DNA of 33,066 nucleotides, from positions 7,505 to 40,570 of the IMG/VR virus record IMGVR_UViG_3300030430_002772; one strand, 5' to 3'. The translations under genes and the position numbers were made by a program. The number at the start of each line of letters is the position of its first letter. Position 1 is the stretch's first letter. This document shows positions 1-8,400 of the stretch, piece after piece. The DNA is from a virus. The notes beneath the pieces are model-generated. The model was not told where the DNA came from and searched no databases. It saw nothing but the letters and a program-made list of their open reading frames with translations.

Positions 1-490
1 TTTTACTGTCAGACTTATAGTGAGCGTGGGCAACTCGTCTACTATAAGATATGTTTTCACCTGTTTTAGCAAAAGCTGATTTAGCTTTAGGGTATTTATC
101 ACCTAATACTTTAGCTATTAATATACCTTGAACAGAGTGACCTGAAGGATATGAAGGTGTCTTCATTGAAGACATCTCATAATCTTTCATTTTTATATTC
201 ATTTTTTTAGCTAATACCTTTGGTCTTGGCCTATTAAAATGTTTTTTTAATTCTAATATTATTGGCGCTGACTCTCTAATGAGTTTTGCTGGTATTGTTT
301 TATCGTAATCTTCTACATTATTATCTTTAGCTGTTTTAGCAAATGCAGACTCTATATTATCAAACTTTTTTACAAACTCTTTTTTTAAAGGTATTTTAGC
401 AAGTGCTTTAATTTCTTGTGAAGTATCAAATGTATTATCACCTGGTGGCTTCATTTTTTTAAAACTTGATATGTTAAAATCTTTAAACAT
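1..490 (-). CDS. PAP2-type phosphatase, 3' end cut by window edge
   Basis: This minus-strand gene starts with ATG at 488-490 and stays open to the left edge, giving 163 residues without a stop. It carries the three phosphatase motifs of the PAP2 / vanadium haloperoxidase superfamily: a K-x(n)-RP element with K82/K83 and R87-P88, PSGH at 115-118, and S150-R151-x5-H157-x3-D161. These residues bind phosphate and supply the catalytic histidines. I see no signal peptide or membrane helix in the visible part, so a soluble acid-phosphatase-like enzyme is more likely than a membrane lipid phosphatase. Its start overlaps the upstream basic gene by 8 bases, which suggests translational coupling. The substrate is unknown; a nucleotide, a phosphorylated envelope precursor or phosphate recycling are all possible. 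The family assignment is firm and the role is inference. Confidence 0.86.
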   Translation of the reverse strand, partial: MFKDFNISSFKKMKPPGDNTFDTSQEIKALAKIPLKKEFVKKFDNIESAFAKTAKDNNVEDYDKTIPAKLIRESAPIILELKKHFNRPRPKVLAKKMNIKMKDYEMSSMKTPSYPSGHSVQGILIAKVLGDKYPKAKSAFAKTGENISYSRRVAHAHYKSDSK

Positions 491-938
491 TTTTTCTTGC
501 TTTTCTTATTGCTTCTTTACCACGTTTAAATATTGCTGCAACTTGTGTTTTTTTCATTACCTTTGCTCTCTGCTCTCCTACAGTCAATATTTGTATTTTA
601 CGTGCGTAAGGCTTATTTATTCTTTTTACTTTAGCTACGGTCTTCCTAGCATCACTAGGCGTAGCAAATTTAATACGTACAGTATCTTTAGGATTTTCAT
701 CAGTGTATAAACGTCTTCCACTACCTTTTGGTTTTTTACCAGTACCAACTACAGGATCTTTACGTTTAACAGGTGAAGGTCTATTAGTTTGCATATTAAT
801 AAACCAATTACATAGTTGTTTATCTCTAGCAGTAGCGCTTCTTCTAGCTTTTAAACGCCTGCATTTATTTATAGTTACATCTCCACCATAAATTTTATTA
901 ATTCTAGCTTTTAAAACACCTCTATATGCTTTACTCAT
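483..938 (-). CDS. Small basic phage protein, DUF5824-like
   Basis: The product is 151 residues, very rich in Lys and Arg, with no signal peptide or membrane segment. The C-terminal half has a short predicted alpha/beta stretch (an RIKFAT segment, then DARKTVAKVK and KIQILTVGEQRAK) that I associate from memory with DUF5824, a domain found in viral proteins. The N-terminal third has two cysteines (C26 and C43) among basic residues. It is the third of four consecutive small basic genes, overlapping its upstream neighbour by 8 bases and the PAP2 phosphatase by 8 bases. The charge suggests nucleic-acid binding or DNA condensation, but no catalytic motif is visible. The DUF assignment is tentative. 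Confidence 0.8.
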   Translation of the reverse strand: MSKAYRGVLKARINKIYGGDVTINKCRRLKARRSATARDKQLCNWFINMQTNRPSPVKRKDPVVGTGKKPKGSGRRLYTDENPKDTVRIKFATPSDARKTVAKVKRINKPYARKIQILTVGEQRAKVMKKTQVAAIFKRGKEAIRKARKNV

Positions 939-1209
939 CTTTCTTTTTACCTAAACGTTTTCTAACTATATTCATAGTAGTTTTCATTTTAGCAGCATAA
1001 CTAGGGTTTTTACCTCTATTAAAAACAACTTGTTGGTTTAAACTACTTATTATTCTAGACAAGTTACCTTTACGAGACTTAATCATCCAACTTGCTAAAG
1101 CAGATGGTGATAAACTTTTAAATTTACCTTTAGCATCTGGCGCGTCTGAGTGTTTAAATTTACCCATACGCTTTTTAAATGGATTATTACTTTGCGTATA
1201 CATTAGCAC
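931..1209 (-). CDS. Small basic conserved phage protein, 92 aa
   Basis: The product is 92 residues and strongly basic. The start is ATG at 1209; a second Met at residue 3 could also serve. The central part (LSPSALASWMIKSRKGNLSR, then NQQVVFNR and NPSYAAKM) has the pattern of a small helical domain that I recall from hypothetical proteins of other marine phages, without a known function. There is no signal peptide or membrane helix. Its start overlaps the end of the 81-aa gene by 7 bases and its end overlaps the next gene by 8 bases, so it belongs to a tightly coupled group of four basic genes. The charge suggests DNA or RNA contact, but this is inference. Confidence 0.75.
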   Translation of the reverse strand: MLMYTQSNNPFKKRMGKFKHSDAPDAKGKFKSLSPSALASWMIKSRKGNLSRIISSLNQQVVFNRGKNPSYAAKMKTTMNIVRKRLGKKKDE

Positions 1210-1448
1210 TTACCTTGTCTCTGCGTTTTAGCAGCCCACATATTAGCATACGCAGATGGATAAACTTTAAATTTTCTTTTTGCTGCTGCTTTACAACTAG
1301 CACTTAGTTTTTTTAAAGCAGGTGATCTTTTTATTTTTTTCATAGGCATTGCTGATATTATTCCGTCTATTTTTTTAGCTTGACTAGCATGTGCCTTACT
1401 AGCTTTTTTTAATTTACCGGATATTGTTTTTAATTTTTGTTTACTCAT
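1203..1448 (-). CDS. Small basic protein with YPSAYAN motif, DUF5872-like
   Basis: The product is 81 residues and mostly Lys, Ala and Ser. The C-terminal segment KRKFKVYPSAYANMWAAK is a recognisable short domain that I associate from memory with DUF5872, seen in phages and large DNA viruses. The protein ends in a cysteine. The N-terminal half is a Lys-rich helix. No enzymatic motif is present. It lies 11 bases downstream of the 131-aa gene and overlaps the 92-aa gene by 7 bases. A nucleic-acid-associated role fits its charge, but nothing in the sequence proves it. Confidence 0.76.
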   Translation of the reverse strand: MSKQKLKTISGKLKKASKAHASQAKKIDGIISAMPMKKIKRSPALKKLSASCKAAAKRKFKVYPSAYANMWAAKTQRQGKC

Positions 1449-1459
1449 AATTTATTATT

Positions 1460-1855
1460 TTAACACCTCCATCTACGTCTTGCTGCTAAACCTCTTTCAC
1501 TTTTCCAGTTTCTTGATCTAGCGCAAAAAGATTTACGTCTAGCAGCATCTCTTTTAGAAGGGTTTTTAGTAGTTACTGCTGTTCTTAATTTACTGCCAGG
1601 ATTTTTACGTCTATATTCTCTTACGCCTTTTTCAGTCATACCACCACCAGCAGCGCCACCTCTTGCTTTTTTGTTTTTAGACACTTTGTTAAAGTTTTTA
1701 CCTCTACCTATTGTTCTACGAGGCTCAGCTTTAAAAAGTGGCGAACCAGTATTTCTACGTCTACCACAACTAGTTACCGGTAAAGGATTACCTCTTTGTT
1801 TAAAATCTAAAGGCGATGCTTCAAACATGTTATTTTGTCTTTCTGATCCTGGCAT
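1460..1855 (-). CDS. Small basic protein, DUF6321-like C-terminus
   Basis: The product is 131 residues with extreme Arg/Lys content. The C-terminal part, from a Gly-rich patch (RGGAAGGGMTEKG) through YRRKNPGSKLRTAVTTK and RRKSFCAR to a terminal RRRWRC, matches a compact pattern I recall as DUF6321, common in phage and large-virus hypothetical proteins. Cysteines in CAR and at the C-terminus could pair or bind a metal. The N-terminal half has Pro/Arg-rich segments and looks disordered. It is the first of four consecutive basic genes, starting one base after the stop of the beta-barrel-like gene. A DNA-binding or packaging-related function is plausible but unproven. Confidence 0.78.
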   Translation of the reverse strand: MPGSERQNNMFEASPLDFKQRGNPLPVTSCGRRRNTGSPLFKAEPRRTIGRGKNFNKVSKNKKARGGAAGGGMTEKGVREYRRKNPGSKLRTAVTTKNPSKRDAARRKSFCARSRNWKSERGLAARRRWRC

Positions 1856-1856
1856 A

Positions 1857-2906
1857 TTACCTTATTATATAATTAATACCTGTTTTAAAATCATACCACT
1901 CTCTGTTCCAGTATTTATTGTATTTGCCTTCAACAAAAATACCTAATTGTTTACTTATTTTCTGGCCAAATATTAAACCACCAGAATAATCATACCATTG
2001 GCCATTTACATAATTATGATAATTAAATTCACCGCCATCATCATAGTGATATGGCATTAAATTAGCCCAAGTATGTATCCAAAAGTTTTTATTATAATAA
2101 TAATAATCAAAACCTAAAACAATAGAGTGCTGTATAATTCTATCTAACTCGTTTCTTTTTTTCTCTGTGTAATTAGCTAATACTTGTGGTATAACCACTT
2201 CTTTCCAAACTTCAGAGCTATTAGCAACGGTTGTTCCGCTTGGGTCTTTATACTCACTATTATACACGTCAATAGTATAACCTTCTTGTATTGCTAAGTA
2301 AGTGTAATGCAAATTGCCATTATCCAAGACCCATTGTTCTAGCGGATCGTAACCGTAAGGCTCTGACAAACGTTGAGCAGCGCCAATATTAAAACTTAAT
2401 TTACCTATAGTATATCTATATCTTTGTGATGTTTCAAAATATTCTACGTCAGCAAAACCATCTTTTAAATATTCAGCTTTAGCTAACCAAACACTATCAA
2501 CATATCTTATAAAATGATGTTGATCTAAATACTCTACGCCTTCTTGTCTTTTATAATCTACTTGAAACAAAAACTCTACACCATCTCTTTTACCAATAGT
2601 AGCACCGTCACTATAATTAGACTCAGTACCATCATAAAACGTGTTAGCTCTGTTTTCATAACCAAATCTAGCTATTTTACGCACACCTAACGTTAAATTA
2701 TAATCATAAGGCGTTCGTACAGTTTCTACACTTAAACCATCTGTAACACTATAAGTTTCTACATCTGATATAGAAGTACCACCGTTAACAGCAGTGTAAA
2801 ATGTAGAAAATTTAAATATATCTTTTATATTATCTTGACCACAACATTTTTTAGGTACTGAACAAGAAAATAAAACAACTACTATTATTAATAATATTTT
2901 TTTCAT
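1857..2906 (-). CDS. Exported outer-membrane beta-barrel-like protein
   Basis: The product is 349 residues. The N-terminus (MKK followed by a run of Ile, Leu and Val) is a clear Sec signal. It ends in LFSC at 12-15, a weak lipobox, or in a signal peptidase I site near CCGQ at 21-24. The rest is rich in alternating aromatic and polar residues, for example around YYYYNKNFWIHTW and FVEGKYNKYWNREWY. The final strand-like FKTGINYIIR is what an outer-membrane barrel shows, although the last residue is Arg rather than the usual aromatic. Its ATG overlaps the TGA of the T9SS-signal gene (ATGA), so the two are probably translated together. It could alter the host surface or block further phage adsorption. 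The barrel is inferred from pattern; no family was recognised. Confidence 0.72.
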   Translation of the reverse strand: MKKILLIIVVVLFSCSVPKKCCGQDNIKDIFKFSTFYTAVNGGTSISDVETYSVTDGLSVETVRTPYDYNLTLGVRKIARFGYENRANTFYDGTESNYSDGATIGKRDGVEFLFQVDYKRQEGVEYLDQHHFIRYVDSVWLAKAEYLKDGFADVEYFETSQRYRYTIGKLSFNIGAAQRLSEPYGYDPLEQWVLDNGNLHYTYLAIQEGYTIDVYNSEYKDPSGTTVANSSEVWKEVVIPQVLANYTEKKRNELDRIIQHSIVLGFDYYYYNKNFWIHTWANLMPYHYDDGGEFNYHNYVNGQWYDYSGGLIFGQKISKQLGIFVEGKYNKYWNREWYDFKTGINYIIR

Positions 2907-4816
2907 TTTATAAATTTCTTTTCAACGTTTCCATCGTCATATATAAACAATAACAATTTGTTTTTAATTATTTTACTTGGTCTACCTAATAAATCTGTTA
3001 CACTAATTAAATTTGCAATACGTTTAGGTATTGGTCCTACCCAAGTTCCTTCGCAATAATCATAAGTTAACTGACATGTATTGTCCCACTCATTTTCACA
3101 GCAATAGTCATCTACTTCTATTACCCAAGCATAACAAGGATCGTTTAACCAATATGGATTACCAGGTCCTGTTATACAATCCGCCGCATACAAGCATGCC
3201 AAGGTATCGTAAACGTTAGCGGCAATATTATAATTCCAAGCGTCTTGATCCATGCACCCGACAACAACTTCAATACACGAGTTATTATCAGTATTAGCAA
3301 GTGAGTCGTAATTAATAGCAGTACTATCAGTGCACCCGTAAATAAATGGTATGCAACTGAAATTTTCTGTGTTAGCGTCAGCTTGGTAGTTAAACATACT
3401 CGGATCAGTACAACCGTATATATAAGGAACGCAAGGATTATTATTGTCTTCAGCATTAGCAAGTGGATTAAAGTTAAACATTGTTGAGTCCATACAACCA
3501 TAAACAAATGGCTCACAACTTCCATCATCAGTATTAGCTAAACTATCATAGTTAAACATTGTACTATCAGTACAGCCGTAAACGTATGCTATACACGTAT
3601 CTGGCGTATTTGCTAACGGATTATAATTTAACGCTAGACTTTCCATACATCCAGTTACAACAGGTATACAAGAACCTTGTATTTCTAAATTAGCATCAGG
3701 ATTATAATTAAAAGCAGTTGAATCCATACAGCCAAGTACAACTAAAGTAGCGCAGCTACCGTCATCATAATCAGCTAGAGTATCATACTCTAAATAAATA
3801 GGGTTCATACAGCCTGGATTATAATAACAAGTACTATCATCAGTATTAGCTAGTGAATCATAGTTTATAGCTACAGTATCTGTGCAACCAAATATTTTTT
3901 CTATACAAGTATTACCACAATAAGGTTGACCTGTTACGGGGAAAAACGGTGGTATAGGATTTACAAAACCACCCTCAATATCTATAGCTACATAATCTTC
4001 TGAATATAAGCTGTAACCGCATTGTACAGCTGTAAAATCAGACTGTTGTGTTATTTCAAAAATAGCTCTAACAGGATAACCTGCTACTAAATTTATAAAA
4101 AATGTTGTATCAAAACCATCTATCAATGTGTATGTACCTATGTTTTGATAATTAAATGGTGGTACTAAACTTGTTGCTTGTGATAATTTTAAACTAGAAC
4201 CAGCCCAACCATTACCAGCTAAATCTGTTAACTCTAGCTCGTGTAAACAACTGTCTATATCTATATCTGTATTAGCACTGTCTACGTAGTTGTATGCTAA
4301 TGAATCAGTACAACCATATATTTTAAGAGTTAAACACATACCTGTATCTACTGTAGCCGCTGGATTAAACTCTACATAGTTAATATCCATACAACCAAAT
4401 ACAGGCGGTGGTGGTGGGCAGCCAGACGTGTAAATTGTATCATATATTTGATAACCAAAATCAGCAACAGGCAACTCCCATATAGTGTCACCGCATTGCT
4501 CTATGTATACAGAACCATCATTACCACCCCACAAACTACCCGCAACACCATCTCCGTATAAATCATTTATAACAATATAAAAACTGTCTATAGGTGCACA
4601 AGCACTAGCGTATTGTGGTTCATAATCTATTATGTTAGTGTAAGGACCACCGTGCATAAGTGTATCACCAAAAAAATCCATTATATACCAAGAAGTTTCT
4701 TCTGGATATTGATCTGGATTTATAGTAACGTTTAAACTCCAAGTACCAGGTGAGCATTGTGAGTATACTGTATTTATTGAAAATAAAAATATAAATATAT
4801 AAAGTAGTTTTTTCAT
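2903..4816 (-). CDS. Secreted GCTD-repeat protein with T9SS sorting signal
   Basis: The product is 637 residues. Residues 1-20 form a Sec signal peptide ending in a YSQ site. Residues 22-130 and about 190-298 are beta-rich segments; the first has a D-x-YGDG loop, the second a similar GNG loop. Eleven copies of a cysteine repeat of the form GC(T/M)D-x4-NY-x3-A-x(n)-C lie at 141-190 and about 309-545. A Cys-rich stretch at about 560-590 (CCENEWDNTC) follows. The C-terminus, about 601-637 (VTDLLGR, then FIYDDGNVEKK), reads as a type A T9SS sorting domain. All of this is typical of Flavobacteriia surface proteins and unusual in a phage. It should be exported and then moved through the host T9SS to the cell surface. 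It sits between two other exported genes, 1 base after the thioredoxin-like gene. An adhesive or exclusion role is inference. Confidence 0.85.
   Translation of the reverse strand: MKKLLYIFIFLFSINTVYSQCSPGTWSLNVTINPDQYPEETSWYIMDFFGDTLMHGGPYTNIIDYEPQYASACAPIDSFYIVINDLYGDGVAGSLWGGNDGSVYIEQCGDTIWELPVADFGYQIYDTIYTSGCPPPPPVFGCMDINYVEFNPAATVDTGMCLTLKIYGCTDSLAYNYVDSANTDIDIDSCLHELELTDLAGNGWAGSSLKLSQATSLVPPFNYQNIGTYTLIDGFDTTFFINLVAGYPVRAIFEITQQSDFTAVQCGYSLYSEDYVAIDIEGGFVNPIPPFFPVTGQPYCGNTCIEKIFGCTDTVAINYDSLANTDDSTCYYNPGCMNPIYLEYDTLADYDDGSCATLVVLGCMDSTAFNYNPDANLEIQGSCIPVVTGCMESLALNYNPLANTPDTCIAYVYGCTDSTMFNYDSLANTDDGSCEPFVYGCMDSTMFNFNPLANAEDNNNPCVPYIYGCTDPSMFNYQADANTENFSCIPFIYGCTDSTAINYDSLANTDNNSCIEVVVGCMDQDAWNYNIAANVYDTLACLYAADCITGPGNPYWLNDPCYAWVIEVDDYCCENEWDNTCQLTYDYCEGTWVGPIPKRIANLISVTDLLGRPSKIIKNKLLLFIYDDGNVEKKFIK
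3182..3892 (-). repeat. Nine consecutive GCTD-type repeats inside the T9SS-signal gene
   Basis: This stretch encodes residues 309-545 of the 637-aa protein as nine units of about 20-28 residues. Each begins GCTD, GCMD, GCMN or GCME and ends with a cysteine, so each has two cysteines that probably form a disulfide. Two further units lie at residues 141-190, separated from the block by a beta-rich domain. The units differ in sequence, so the DNA is not an exact tandem repeat. Several units share the phrase NYDSLANTD, which points to recent internal duplication or recombination. Confidence 0.85.
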
Positions 4817-4817
4817 T

Positions 4818-5156
4818 TTAAAAATCGCTCATTATTAATTCATCAACTTCATCTTGCACTTCTTTTCTAGTAGCAGACATAGTAAAACTAAGATCTGCTT
4901 GATAACGTTTCACTTCTTCGCCATTAAAAATTATAATTGTAGGTACTACAACTATATTATATTTTTTTTGCCAGTTACCTTCGTCTATATTTATTCTTTT
5001 TACACCACAGTCTTTTAATTTACTTAACCAATCAACACTATTTGCTTTATTCCAACCAGCGTTAAACTCAACTACACATACTTCTGTCTTGCAAATATTT
5101 TGGCTATTAGCACTTACAAATAAAAACATTAATATTATTAATATAATTTTTTTCAT
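4818..5156 (-). CDS. Exported thioredoxin-fold protein lacking CxxC
   Basis: The product is 112 residues. Residues 1-19 are a Sec signal (MKKIILIILM, then FLFVSANSQ). The mature part follows a thioredoxin fold: VCVVEFNAGW at 26-35, a helix, INIDEGNWQKKYNI at 55-68, then VVVPTIIIFNGEEV with the cis-proline at P72. Where thioredoxins have W-C-x-x-C, this protein has W35-N36-K37-A38-N39, so both redox cysteines are missing. Three other cysteines remain (C22, C27, C50). It is therefore probably a binding or structural protein rather than an oxidoreductase, in the periplasm or outside. Its ATG overlaps the TGA of the upstream one-helix gene by four bases (ATGA). Confidence 0.8.
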   Translation of the reverse strand: MKKIILIILMFLFVSANSQNICKTEVCVVEFNAGWNKANSVDWLSKLKDCGVKRINIDEGNWQKKYNIVVVPTIIIFNGEEVKRYQADLSFTMSATRKEVQDEVDELIMSDF

Positions 5157-5431
5157 TGATATAGTTTTTCTTCTATTTTTTCAATAGACTTTTTTATTTC
5201 TTTCACGTCTTCTTGTGTAGTCATAATAGTTTGTCTAATCATTTGATCTTTCATGTCAAACTCCATGCGTGTAACTTCAGGATCTGGTGGCGCTGGTAGC
5301 TTTTTTGCCTCTGCAATATCAGCTTGTAAAGTGAACCACATACCAACTAAAGTAGCTATTAAAGCAGCTATGCCACCTAAAGTTTTAATGCTTATTTGAA
5401 AGCTGGTATCTTCATTTAATTCTTTAGACAT
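5153..5431 (-). CDS. One-helix membrane protein with coiled coil; holin or i-spanin candidate
   Basis: The product is 92 residues. One hydrophobic helix spans about 17-36, preceded by a short polar segment. A Pro-rich linker (LPAPPDPE) follows, then a charged heptad-like helix at about 60-91 (EDVKEIKKSIEKIEEKL). This layout suits a small phage lysis protein, either a holin or an inner-membrane spanin with its coil in the periplasm. No partner outer-membrane spanin is certain; the next genes do encode exported proteins. It opens the exported-protein cassette, 41 bases after the giant virion protein, and overlaps the thioredoxin-like gene by four bases. The topology is visible and the lysis role is inferred from layout only. 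Confidence 0.7.
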   Translation of the reverse strand: MSKELNEDTSFQISIKTLGGIAALIATLVGMWFTLQADIAEAKKLPAPPDPEVTRMEFDMKDQMIRQTIMTTQEDVKEIKKSIEKIEEKLYQ

Positions 5432-5472
5432 TGTTTTTTACTTTATATATATTATACAATCACTTGTTTTTG

Positions 5473-8400
5473 TTATTTTTTACTTTTGCTTTTGTCTTGC
5501 AGCTGTATGATTTTGTTTACTCTATCTTCTTCGTATTTTAAATCTCTTATTTGTTTTGACGATAAACCTAAATCAATTAACATGTTTACTTGATCTTTTT
5601 TATTCATTTTAAATAAATCTATAGATCTTTGCTCTTCTTTAGTAGGAACATAATCTTTAATAGCGTTAATAGTAGAGTCTATTTTTCTTTCATTTATTTT
5701 ACGTAACTTCATTATAATATTTACTCTATCAGATTCTTTTGGATATCTTTTAGGATTTAAATTATTATCTTCAAGTATTTTAATTTGCTCGTTTTTATTT
5801 AAATCAAAAACAGACTTTTCTATTATTTTTAATTTTTCTTCAGGTGTAGCTTGTTCTTCATTTATAAGCCTGTTATTTTCTCTTATAGATTTTTTAATTT
5901 CATTTATTTCATTATCTTGTATACCAACGTCCCATCTGCTCCAACCAGCTGCTACAGCTACTCTTTGCCACCATTTGTTTTCTTTATCAAGAGCGGCACT
6001 TAAGTTTTGTACTTTTCTAAGTAATCTAGCCACAGGTATATTTGTAAAACCTTCTATGTAAGCCGTGCTTATATCGTACATAGGATTATCAAGGTTATCT
6101 AAAGGTAGTTCTGAAAGCACATCTTTATTCCACTCTAAGTTTCTTTCAGCTCTAGCTATTTTTCTTATTTTAATACCAATAGGTGGTGATAACTGTAACA
6201 ACTCTTCCCAAGCTGGTGTTTTAAAAAAGCTTTTATTGTCTAAATTATCAGTTAACTTTATAGCATAGTTTTTAACTGTAGATATAACAGCACCTCCAAC
6301 ACCCATACCTTTTAACAAACTGTCTATAGTACCATTTATTACTCTTTGTTTTTTAGTATCAAAAAACTTTTTAGTTTTTTCTTCGTCTTCTTCTTCTTCA
6401 TCAAACATCATAGCAAACAAAGCATTTTGTAAAGCATTAAATATAATAGCCTGCACAGCTCCGTAATATATTATTCTTGATATATTAGCTGTATCACTTT
6501 GTACTTGATTAGTGTAACCTTTTGATATTCTTCTATTTACTAAATCTAAACCAGATTTTTTAATTATCCTAGCATATTGTGCTGTAACGTTTTGAAAAGC
6601 TAATATAACTCTACCAAGAGGTGATCTTTGCTGTTGAGAAACCATATCAGGCCTAGCAGACTGCTGCGTAGATTCAGCTAATTCTTGAAAATCAATAAAC
6701 GCTTTTGATTCTGCTTCTTTTTGTGACAAACCTTGTTTTACGTAAGTATTAACTCTATTTCTGTAAAAAGTAGAACCACCGCTAGCAATAGCAAAACTAT
6801 CCGCTAATTGTGTAGGTAAAAAACCTATGTTCAACAAGTATTTTGTAGCTGCTACTACAGGATTTTTAGAGCCTGCAACTTCTCTAGCTATTTCACTAGC
6901 GTTTACATCAAAAGCAGCGCCACTACGTCTTTGTTTTAAATAATCAGAGTTAAACAAAAACGAAAAGTCTTTCCAATATTGTTTTTGATTAGCAAATGCA
7001 GCGGCGGCTTTAAATATATTATTGTCACCAAAGTTTATAAAGTTAACTGTAGATAAAGTCTGTAGCACAGCAGATCTAGCATTAAAGAACATCGTTGCAC
7101 CAACAGAACCGTTTACCCAGTCTAAAAAATTATTAACTATACGGTGGTTACCAGTTGGCCTATTGCTACCAGTTTTATTTACATAAAGCATATCTTTTAG
7201 TGCTTCTACAAAATTATCACCAAACGCAGCTCTAATTTTATTTATGTTTTCGTCAGAAAATATTATATCTGCATTTTCTTGATATTCTGTAAAAAACTTA
7301 GCTCTACCAACTCTACCAGTAGCATCAACTAGATCATATCTAATGTTACTACCTTGCCAGCTATCACCAGGCGATACATAACCTTCTTCAACTCTTGATA
7401 TTTTACCTACTTGATCTGCGAACTGTAGTATATCAGAGTTTTCTTTAACAAAATTAGTTAAGTTTTTTAAATCAGTTTTAGTTAAACCAGGTACTTCAAA
7501 ACCAGCTTTGTCAAACAAATAAACTCTTATAGCATCTTCAACAGTATAATCACTTTTAAGTATTTTTTTACTTAAACGTTTACGCACATCTGGCATTGAT
7601 TTTATTAAAGCTCTATAATCATTAGCTATAGCTTGCTTAGCTACGTTTAACTCTCTATAAGCTCTGTTTAATGGTCTTATTAAAGCTTTTTCAAAAAAGT
7701 CTCTATGTTTGTTACCTTTTGCGCCTTTACCTATAAAGTTATATAATAAACCAACAAAATCTTCATGTGATGGTGGTATAAAAAATCTAAATCTACCTTT
7801 ACCTCTACCTCTTGCTCTACCTTTTGCTTCAGAAAAACGTTTTTTAGCATCTATACCTTTTACCTCTTCTAGTATTTTATTAAAATCTTTATTTAGTGAT
7901 TTACTAAACTTAATTTTAGCTTGTACAGATTTACCTTTAATATCTAACTGATTAATAACATCAGCAACAGCTTTTACATTAGGCAAAGCATCGTCAACAA
8001 AATATATATCATTGTAACCTTCAGAGTACTTACCAGCTATCCACATAGCTTTTGCTTCACCTGTACTATTACCTAAGCCAGTAATATTTTCTAATGGTAT
8101 GTTTATTCCTTTTGTTTTAAGCCAGCCGTGTATTGCTGTAGCGCTTTCAGCTGGTCTAGCTGTTAATATATAATTGTTTTTAGCTCCGTATTTTTTTATT
8201 CTATTTTTAAGCTTTTGTAATAGCGGCCCGTCAACACCACCTCTAACATTAACAAAATCTTTAAAATCAAAAGTATAACCTAAGTCTGTAAGCTCAGGCC
8301 CTTTTATTGGCCATTGCCCACTACTTATTCTAACCTGATCACCATCTGGACTTGTAGCTAAAATAAAGTTTTCGCCTTTATCAATTAATGTTTCGTCAAA

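Noticed and set aside
471-710. 79-aa plus-strand frame over the end of the basic gene and the PAP2 start
   Set aside because: Cys/Phe/Tyr-rich antisense shadow of two supported genes, with no independent evidence.
2862-2906. Firm lipoprotein call for the barrel-like protein
   Set aside because: The LFSC box has Phe at -2, which is atypical, and a signal peptidase I site nearby is as likely.
3172-3528. 118-aa open frame on the minus strand inside the GCTD-repeat gene
   Set aside because: It lies wholly within the repeat region in another frame. Its hydrophobic look comes from reading the Asn/Tyr/Asp codons out of phase.
3182-3892. CRISPR-like array suggested by regular spacing
   Set aside because: The repeats are protein-level GCTD units in one continuous coding frame and differ in DNA sequence.
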